12,312 nucleotides of DNA, taken from positions 1-12,312 of the forward strand of contig JAEZVM010000090.1 in assembly GCA_023420795.1 (NCBI GenBank), written 5' to 3'. This document shows positions 7,511-12,312 of this stretch, piece after piece. Position numbers and translations under genes: made by a program. The stretch comes from Pseudomonadota bacterium. GTDB taxonomy: Bacteria; Pseudomonadota; Gammaproteobacteria; Burkholderiales; Burkholderiaceae_D. The notes under the pieces were generated by a model, which searched no databases, was not told where the DNA came from, and saw nothing but the letters and a program-made list of their open reading frames with translations. The first letter of the stretch is position 1. The number at the start of each line of letters is the position of its first letter.

Positions 7511-7549
7511 AAAGCCACCCGAGGGCGACTTCGTGTGTGGCTTTTTTTA
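7511..7549 (+). terminator. Rho-independent terminator between clpX and lon
   Basis: An 8-bp stem, AAAGCCAC (7511-7518) with GTGGCTTT (7537-7544), has an 18-base loop and runs straight into further Ts (seven consecutive Ts from 7542). It lies 100 bases after the clpX stop and about 100 bases before lon. lon is therefore mainly expected to be expressed from a promoter downstream of this point. Confidence 0.8.
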
Positions 7550-7590
7550 TTGGTGTTTTTGTTGGGCAGTGATTTTTGTTGCCGCTTGGA

Positions 7591-7618
7591 CTTGAGTTTT
7601 AGGCCGTCGTGCCTACAT
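7591..7618 (+). promoter_or_regulatory. Candidate heat-shock-type promoter of lon
   Basis: CTTGAG (7591-7596) matches five of six bases of the sigma-32 -35 core CTTGAA. A CCTACAT segment (7612-7618), similar to the C-rich -10, lies 15 bp downstream. The spacing to the CAT core is about two bases longer than in the E. coli dnaK promoter. Predicted transcription would start about 25 bases before the lon ATG. lon is a heat-shock gene in many proteobacteria, which supports the reading, but the match is imperfect. Confidence 0.4.
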
Positions 7619-7647
7619 CATTAACAAGCTCTTAAATAAGGTTCGCC

Positions 7648-10062
7648 ATGACGACTTCTACGACACTTACAGAACATACTCAGCTTCCCTTGCTGCCGTT
7701 GCGAGACGTTGTTGTCTTTCCGCATATGGTGATTCCGCTATTCGTTGGTCGCCCGAAGTCCATCAAGGCACTTGAAGCCGCAATGGAGCAGGGCAAGAGC
7801 ATCATGCTCGCTGCGCAGAAAGCCGCAGCCAAGGACGAACCTTCAGCAGATGATATTTACGAAATTGGCTGCGTTGCGAATATCCTGCAGATGCTGAAAC
7901 TTCCTGATGGCACGGTAAAGGTCTTGGTGGAAGGTGCGCAGCGCGCCCGCATTCATAACATCAGCGAACTGGACACCCATTTCGTGGCAGATCTGACCCC
8001 AGTCGAATCCGAGCCGGGCGATGAATCTGAAGTGGAGGCAATGCGCCGTGCGATCGTTCAGCAATTCGATCAGTATGTAAAGTTGAACAAGAAGATTCCG
8101 CCCGAGATTTTGACTTCGCTCGCCGGAATCGATGATGCCGGTCGTCTTGCGGACACGATAGCCGCCCACCTGCCTTTGAAGCTGGAGCAGAAGCAGGTCA
8201 TTCTGGAAATATTCAATGTCGCGAAGCGCCATGAACATCTTCTTGGTCAACTGGAAGGCGAGCTCGACATCCTACAGGTGGAGAAGCGCATTCGCGGCCG
8301 CGTCAAGCGCCAGATGGAGAAGTCGCAGCGCGAGTACTACCTGAACGAGCAGGTCAAGGCAATTCAGAAGGAGCTTGGTGAAGGCGAGGAAGGCGCCGAT
8401 CTCGAGGAGCTTGAGAAGCGCATTATCGCTGCCAAGATGCCGAAAGAAGCGCGCGAAAAGGCGCAGGCGGAATTGAAGAAGCTTAAGCTGATGTCTCCGA
8501 TGTCAGCCGAAGCAACCGTTGTGCGCAATTACATCGATACTTTGGTTGGCCTGCCTTGGCGCAAGAAGTCGAAGGTCAACAACGACCTGAGCAATGCAGA
8601 GAAGGTTCTCGAAGACGAGCACTACGGTCTTGAGAAGGTGAAGGAACGGATTCTCGAATATCTTGCAGTGCAGCAGAGAGTTGACAAGGTGAAGGCGCCG
8701 ATTCTTTGTCTGGTCGGGCCGCCGGGCGTCGGCAAGACTTCGCTTGGTCAATCGATTGCACGTGCGACCAACCGCAAATTCGTCCGCATGGCGCTGGGTG
8801 GCGTGCGGGACGAAGCAGAAATTCGCGGCCATCGCCGCACCTACATTGGCTCTATGCCGGGCAAGATACTGCAGAGCCTGGCAAAGACGGGCGTTCGCAA
8901 TCCGTTGTTCTTGTTGGATGAGGTGGATAAGCTCGGTATGGACTTCCGTGGTGATCCTGCTTCTGCCTTGCTTGAAGTTCTTGACCCCGAGCAGAACCAT
9001 ACCTTTTCGGATCATTACATCGAAGTCGATTTCGATTTGTCCGATGTGATGTTCGTTGCTACCTCGAATTCCTACAACATTCCGCCGGCGCTGCTGGACC
9101 GGATGGAGGTGATCCGTTTGTCCGGTTATACGGAAGACGAGAAGACTAATATTGCATTGCGCTATCTACTGCCGAAACAGATTGCAAACAATGGCCTGAA
9201 AGAGGATGAAATCACGGTGGCCGAGTCGGCGATCCGCGACATCATTCGCTACTACACGCGTGAAGCGGGAGTGCGCTCGCTGGAGCGCGAAATTTCCAAG
9301 ATCTGTCGCAAGGTCGTGAAGATGCTTCTGTTGAAGAAGCAGGACCGGAAGATTACTGTCGGATCGAAGAATCTCGACAAGTTCCTCGGTGTGCGTCGTT
9401 ATGACTTTGGAATGGCCGAGAAAGAGAATCAGATCGGCCAGGTGGTTGGGCTTGCATGGACTGAAGTGGGGGGCGATCTGCTTACCATCGAGGCGATGAC
9501 CATGCCGGGCAAGGGTGACATCATTCGTACCGGTACCTTGGGCGATGTAATGAAGGAGTCGATCGAGGCAGCGCGCACCGTTGTCCGCAGCCGCGCAAAA
9601 CGGCTCGGCATCAAGAGCGAATTGTTCACCAAGACTGATATCCACATTCACGTGCCGGAGGGGGCAACGCCAAAGGATGGTCCGTCCGCAGGTATTGCGA
9701 TGACCACTGCACTGGTATCGGTGTTGACCGGCATTCCTGTGCGGGCAGATGTGGCGATGACCGGAGAGATCACTCTGCGCGGTGAAGTGTTGCCGATCGG
9801 CGGCCTCAAGGAAAAACTGTTGGCTGCGCATCGTGGTGGCATCAAGACAGCCTTGATTCCGGAGCAGAACGTCAAGGATCTTGCCGAGATACCTGACAAT
9901 GTGAAGAACAAGCTCGAGATCATCCCAGTGCGCTGGATTGATAAGGTGCTGGAGGTTGCGCTTGAGCGGCAGCCAGCTCCGCTCACGGATGTGGATGCGC
10001 CTGTTGATACTGCGGTTGCTCAGCCAGCGGGGCAGACCGACCCGAACGTGGTCAAGCACTGA
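7648..10062 (+). CDS. lon: ATP-dependent protease Lon (LonA, cytosolic)
   Basis: Lon is a homo-hexameric AAA+ serine protease that removes misfolded proteins and short-lived regulators in the cytosol. The gene encodes 804 residues, close to E. coli Lon (784). The N-terminal substrate-binding domain begins at LPLLPLRDVVVFPHMVIPL, and a coiled-coil-rich stretch covers about 190-300. Walker A is GPPGVGKT, with Lys363. Walker B is FLLDEVD, with Asp424-Glu425. The protease domain has the catalytic dyad Ser680 (PKDGPSAG) and Lys723 (GGLKEKLL). The final ~30 residues are a Pro/Ala/Asp-rich tail with no clear function. The ATG at 7648 is supported by TAAGG about six bases upstream and by the conserved N-terminus. 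A terminator separates it from clpX; the tRNA-Val/Asp unit follows. Confidence 0.98.
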   Translation: MTTSTTLTEHTQLPLLPLRDVVVFPHMVIPLFVGRPKSIKALEAAMEQGKSIMLAAQKAAAKDEPSADDIYEIGCVANILQMLKLPDGTVKVLVEGAQRARIHNISELDTHFVADLTPVESEPGDESEVEAMRRAIVQQFDQYVKLNKKIPPEILTSLAGIDDAGRLADTIAAHLPLKLEQKQVILEIFNVAKRHEHLLGQLEGELDILQVEKRIRGRVKRQMEKSQREYYLNEQVKAIQKELGEGEEGADLEELEKRIIAAKMPKEAREKAQAELKKLKLMSPMSAEATVVRNYIDTLVGLPWRKKSKVNNDLSNAEKVLEDEHYGLEKVKERILEYLAVQQRVDKVKAPILCLVGPPGVGKTSLGQSIARATNRKFVRMALGGVRDEAEIRGHRRTYIGSMPGKILQSLAKTGVRNPLFLLDEVDKLGMDFRGDPASALLEVLDPEQNHTFSDHYIEVDFDLSDVMFVATSNSYNIPPALLDRMEVIRLSGYTEDEKTNIALRYLLPKQIANNGLKEDEITVAESAIRDIIRYYTREAGVRSLEREISKICRKVVKMLLLKKQDRKITVGSKNLDKFLGVRRYDFGMAEKENQIGQVVGLAWTEVGGDLLTIEAMTMPGKGDIIRTGTLGDVMKESIEAARTVVRSRAKRLGIKSELFTKTDIHIHVPEGATPKDGPSAGIAMTTALVSVLTGIPVRADVAMTGEITLRGEVLPIGGLKEKLLAAHRGGIKTALIPEQNVKDLAEIPDNVKNKLEIIPVRWIDKVLEVALERQPAPLTDVDAPVDTAVAQPAGQTDPNVVKH

Positions 10063-10069
10063 GAATGAG

Positions 10070-10103
10070 CGATGCAGGGAAAAGGCCTTTTCTGCGAGCA
10101 TCG
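10070..10103 (+). terminator. Possible hairpin at the end of the lon transcript
   Basis: An outer stem CGATGC (10070-10075) with GCATCG (10098-10103) encloses an inner stem GAAAA (10079-10083) with TTTTC (10088-10092) around a GGCC loop, with unpaired bases between them. It starts eight bases after the lon stop. No T-tract follows, so it is not a classical intrinsic terminator; it may be a 3'-end-stabilising structure or of no consequence. Confidence 0.35.
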
Positions 10104-10143
10104 AAAATTGCAGTTAACTAGTGCATCCTGAGTAAAGATGTTG

Positions 10144-10149
10144 TAGAAT
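10144..10149 (+). promoter_or_regulatory. Candidate -10 box for the tRNA-Val/tRNA-Asp unit
   Basis: TAGAAT matches five of six consensus -10 bases and lies about 60 bases before tRNA-Val, giving a 5' leader of about 50 bases. The -35 position 17 bp upstream (GTGCAT) is weak. The upstream TTGCAG at 10108-10113 is too far away. The placement suits a tRNA operon promoter, but the assignment rests mostly on the -10. Confidence 0.45.
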
Positions 10150-10208
10150 CATGGCCTTTACGACGTGGTGACAAACGTCTGAAAGTTTGGCTGACTAAGT
10201 GTGGATCA

Positions 10209-10284
10209 GGGTGCTTAGCTCAGTTGGTAGAGCGGCGCCCTTACAAGGCGTAGGTCGGGAGTTCGAGCCTCTCAGCACCCACCA
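10209..10284 (+). tRNA. tRNA-Val (anticodon UAC)
   Basis: This is a 76-base tRNA with encoded CCA. The acceptor stem GGGTGCT/AGCACCC is perfect, and the anticodon stem is GCGCC/GGCGT. The loop CTTACAA gives anticodon UAC, which reads GUA, GUG and related valine codons. The T-arm is GGGAG-TTCGAGC-CTCTC with one G-U pair. It is separated from tRNA-Asp by 27 bases with no terminator, so the two are probably one transcript. Confidence 0.97.
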
Positions 10285-10311
10285 AGCAGCCAAGCATGCA
10301 GGAAAGTTTCA

Positions 10312-10388
10312 GGAGTGGTAGTTCAGTCGGTTAGAATACCGGCCTGTCACGCCGGGGGTCGCGGGTTCGAGTCCCGTCCACTCCGCCA
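10312..10388 (+). tRNA. tRNA-Asp (anticodon GUC)
   Basis: This is a 77-base tRNA with encoded CCA. The acceptor stem GGAGTGG/CCACTCC is perfect, and the discriminator is G, as usual for aspartate. The anticodon stem is CCGGC/GCCGG, and the loop CTGTCAC gives GUC. The T-arm is GCGGG-TTCGAGT-CCCGT. It is the second gene of the tRNA-Val/Asp pair, and an intrinsic terminator begins seven bases after its CCA. Confidence 0.97.
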
Positions 10389-10394
10389 AAATCG

Positions 10395-10422
10395 AAAAGG
10401 CGAACGCAAGTTCGCCTTTTTT
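10395..10422 (+). terminator. Rho-independent terminator of the tRNA-Val/Asp unit
   Basis: A perfect 11-bp stem, AAAAGGCGAAC (10395-10405) with GTTCGCCTTTT (10410-10420), has a 4-base GCAA loop and continues into a T run (six Ts in total). This is a compact, strong terminator immediately after tRNA-Asp. It isolates ppiD from the tRNA transcript. Confidence 0.93.
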
Positions 10423-10439
10423 CATATGTGCTACCGCTT

Positions 10440-10468
10440 TTGCTATGTCGGCTGACGCTGTCTAGATG
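10440..10468 (+). promoter_or_regulatory. Weak candidate promoter for ppiD
   Basis: TTGCTA (10440-10445) is followed after 17 bp by TAGATG (10463-10468), which match four and three consensus bases respectively. The terminator just upstream implies that ppiD has a promoter somewhere in 10423-10527; this is the best-spaced pair I can see, but it is weak. Confidence 0.25.
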
Positions 10469-10527
10469 CTCAGTCGGTTGGCGTGTGTCGAAGTCGCATT
10501 TTCGCAATCTGTTTTTCGTGGACTGAT

Positions 10528-12312
10528 ATGTTTGAATTTATCCGCACCCATCGACGCCTGATGCAGTTCTTGCTGCTGCTGTTTATTTTTCCCTCATTCG
10601 CATTCTTCGGGCTCGAAGGTTATACGCGGTTCAGCGAAGGCGATAATGCCGTCGCGAAGGTGGCAGGGCAGTCCATCACCCAGCAGGAACTGGATGCGGC
10701 GCAACGTGAGCAGATGGAGCGCTTCCGGCAGATGTTCGGCGCGCAGTTCGATCCCAAGATGCTCGATACGCCGGAAGCAAAACAGAACATTCTCGATGGT
10801 TTGATTGCGCAGCGCGCGATCGCCGTAGAAGCAGCAAACAGCCGACTTTCGGTCAGCGACCAGGCGCTGCAGCAGAACATTCTTGCCGTTCCCGGTTTGA
10901 CGGGAGCCGACGGCAAATTCGATGTCGAGCGCTACAAGTCGCTGCTTGCCGCGCAAGGCATGACTCCCGCAATGTACGAGGCGAGGCTGCGGCACGATCT
11001 CGCGCTGCAGCAGGTAACAGATGCGGTGCAGTCAACGGCGTTTGCTCCGAAGACCGTGACAAACCGCCTGTCCGACCTGAATGATCAGGAACGTGAAGTG
11101 CAGGAACTGCTGTTCAAGGCGTCTGACTATGTGTCGCAGGTGAAAGTCACCGATGACATGCTGAAGTCGTATTACGACAAACATGGCAGTCAGTTCGAAA
11201 TCCCGGAGCAGATCAAGGCGGAGTATGTGGTGCTGAACAGCGACGCGGTTGCTGCGCAGATTTCCATCAGCGATGCCGATATCAAGTCCTATTACGAACA
11301 GAACGCCAAGCGATTCACGGAAGAAGAGCAGCGTCGCGCCAGCCACATCCTGATCAAGGCAGGCAAGGATGCTTCTACTGCCGAAAAGGCTGCCGCGAAG
11401 GAAGAGGCGGAGAAATTGCTAGCGCAATTGCGCAAAAATCCTGCGGATTTCGCAAAACTCGCGAAGGAAAACTCGCAGGATCCCGGTTCGGCGGAGCGGG
11501 GCGGTGATCTTGATTTCTTTGGCCGGGGCATGATGGTCAAGCCATTCGAGGATGCGGCCTATGCGCTGAAACAAGGCGAGATCAGCAATGTCGTCGAGTC
11601 GGACTTCGGCTATCACATCATCATGGTTACCGATGTGAAGCCGGCCTCCGTCAAGAGTCTGGATGAAGTGAAGCCGGAAATAGCCGCTGAAATCAAGAAA
11701 CAGCTGGCGGCAAAGAGGTTTGCCGAGATGGCGGAGCAATTCACCAATATAGTTTATGAGCAGTCGGATAGTCTGAAGCCGGTCGCGGAAAAACTGAACC
11801 TGAAAATCGAGACGGTAGCTGGGTTGACGCGTGCACCGAGTCAGGCCTTTCCGCAAGGTGCGCCTTTCAATCAGCCGAAATTCCTGACAGCGCTATTCTC
11901 AGACGAGGCTGTAAAGAACAAGCGCAATACGGAAGCGGTGGAAGTGGCCCCGAACACGCTGATTTCCGGCCGAGTGCTTGAGTACAAGCCGGTGAGCAAG
12001 CGGCCGTTCGAGGAAGTTCAGGCGGCCATCCGCGAACAGGTGATTCAAACGGAAGCTGCCGCCCTCGCGGAAAAAGCTGGCAAGGACAAACTTGCTGAGC
12101 TCAATTCGGGGGCAAATGCTTCGGGCTTCTCGGCACCGAAAACGGTATCACGGACAAAGCCCAATGATTTCGGCAGGGAAGTCATGAGTGCGGTAATGAA
12201 GGCCGACACCAGCAAGCTGCCGTCCTATGCAGGCGTGGATTTGGGTAACCGCGGCTATGGCATCTATCGAATCAATAAGGTCATGCAACCAGCTACGCCG
12301 GATACTGCCCGG
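10528..12312 (+). CDS. ppiD: PpiD/SurA-type periplasmic peptidyl-prolyl isomerase, 3' end beyond window
   Basis: The frame is open from the ATG at 10528 to the window end, giving 595 residues with no stop; the family usually ends after about 30-50 more. The start is MFEFIRTHRRLMQ, followed by one membrane segment (about residues 13-30, LLLLFIFPSFAFFGL), so it is an inner-membrane protein with a large periplasmic part. Residues about 40-200 form the SurA-like N-terminal chaperone region (VAGQSITQQELDAAQREQ). A parvulin domain spans about 267-372, with RASHILIK (His273) and FGYHIIMV (His363). Its role is to help newly translocated proteins fold near the Sec translocon. TGGA five bases before the ATG is a modest ribosome site. 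Its position just after lon and two tRNAs is typical of Burkholderiales, and a terminator separates it from the tRNAs. Confidence 0.94.
   Translation, partial: MFEFIRTHRRLMQFLLLLFIFPSFAFFGLEGYTRFSEGDNAVAKVAGQSITQQELDAAQREQMERFRQMFGAQFDPKMLDTPEAKQNILDGLIAQRAIAVEAANSRLSVSDQALQQNILAVPGLTGADGKFDVERYKSLLAAQGMTPAMYEARLRHDLALQQVTDAVQSTAFAPKTVTNRLSDLNDQEREVQELLFKASDYVSQVKVTDDMLKSYYDKHGSQFEIPEQIKAEYVVLNSDAVAAQISISDADIKSYYEQNAKRFTEEEQRRASHILIKAGKDASTAEKAAAKEEAEKLLAQLRKNPADFAKLAKENSQDPGSAERGGDLDFFGRGMMVKPFEDAAYALKQGEISNVVESDFGYHIIMVTDVKPASVKSLDEVKPEIAAEIKKQLAAKRFAEMAEQFTNIVYEQSDSLKPVAEKLNLKIETVAGLTRAPSQAFPQGAPFNQPKFLTALFSDEAVKNKRNTEAVEVAPNTLISGRVLEYKPVSKRPFEEVQAAIREQVIQTEAAALAEKAGKDKLAELNSGANASGFSAPKTVSRTKPNDFGREVMSAVMKADTSKLPSYAGVDLGNRGYGIYRINKVMQPATPDTAR

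Noticed and set aside
9166..10101. Minus-strand open frame (311 codons) opposite the 3' part of lon and extending into the gap
   Set aside because: No recognisable domain is present. The upstream part outside lon is only about 40 bases and has no convincing start signals.
10065..10121. Possible 18-codon peptide just after lon (ATG at 10065)
   Set aside because: There is no ribosome binding site, it overlaps the lon 3' hairpin, and the length is within chance expectation.
10156..10208. GACGT/ACGTC dyad in the tRNA-Val leader
   Set aside because: A five-base stem is too short to separate from chance and has no T-tract or known regulatory counterpart.
10209..10422. tRNA-Val/Asp 3' ends as a possible integration site for a genomic island
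   Set aside because: No integrase, no repeated tRNA 3' segment and no foreign-looking genes are present; core gene ppiD follows directly.
10467..10562. Short open frame (31 codons) overlapping the ppiD start in another frame
   Set aside because: It lacks a ribosome site and overlaps the coding start of a well-supported gene. The peptide has no clear leader character.

Overview
The window looks like a chromosomal core region of a betaproteobacterium. The order tRNA-Leu, tig, clpP, clpX, lon, tRNA-Val, tRNA-Asp, ppiD is a familiar Burkholderiales arrangement. The protein sequences and moderately high G+C fit that order, possibly the Oxalobacteraceae; the family placement is inference from recall, not a search. 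All supported genes lie on the plus strand, and no mobile element, CRISPR array or phage gene is visible.

Positions 1-3691 hold the end of an RND efflux operon. It comprises the C-terminal part of a periplasmic adaptor (membrane fusion protein), then a complete 1034-residue inner-membrane RND pump that starts inside the adaptor's stop codon (ATGA overlap). A 10-bp hairpin at 3781-3814 probably ends this operon. Positions 3859-5982 hold tRNA-Leu(UAG), trigger factor (tig) and the ClpP protease, closely spaced and probably co-transcribed. A 14-bp perfect hairpin terminator (6001-6034) follows clpP, so clpX (6142-7410) probably has its own promoter as well as read-through. A second terminator (7511-7549) follows clpX, and lon (7648-10062) follows with a heat-shock-like element upstream. 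tRNA-Val(UAC) and tRNA-Asp(GUC) form a small tRNA unit closed by a strong terminator at 10395-10422. The last gene is a PpiD/SurA-type periplasmic peptidyl-prolyl isomerase that runs off the window end.

Functionally, positions 3975-12312 form a protein quality-control cluster. Trigger factor receives nascent chains at the ribosome, ClpXP and Lon are the ATP-dependent cytosolic proteases, and PpiD is a membrane-anchored chaperone on the periplasmic side. The catalytic residues of ClpP, ClpX and Lon are all in place.

I found no evidence of an undescribed system. The points worth a second look are regulatory: the terminators that split clpP/clpX/lon, CTTGAG elements before clpX and lon, and a palindrome plus -10-like box before the clpX terminator. 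Two protein details also stand out: an Arg in place of the usual proton-relay Lys of the RND pump, and a PpiD parvulin domain that keeps both active-site histidines. No stretch longer than 300 bases lacks a gene.
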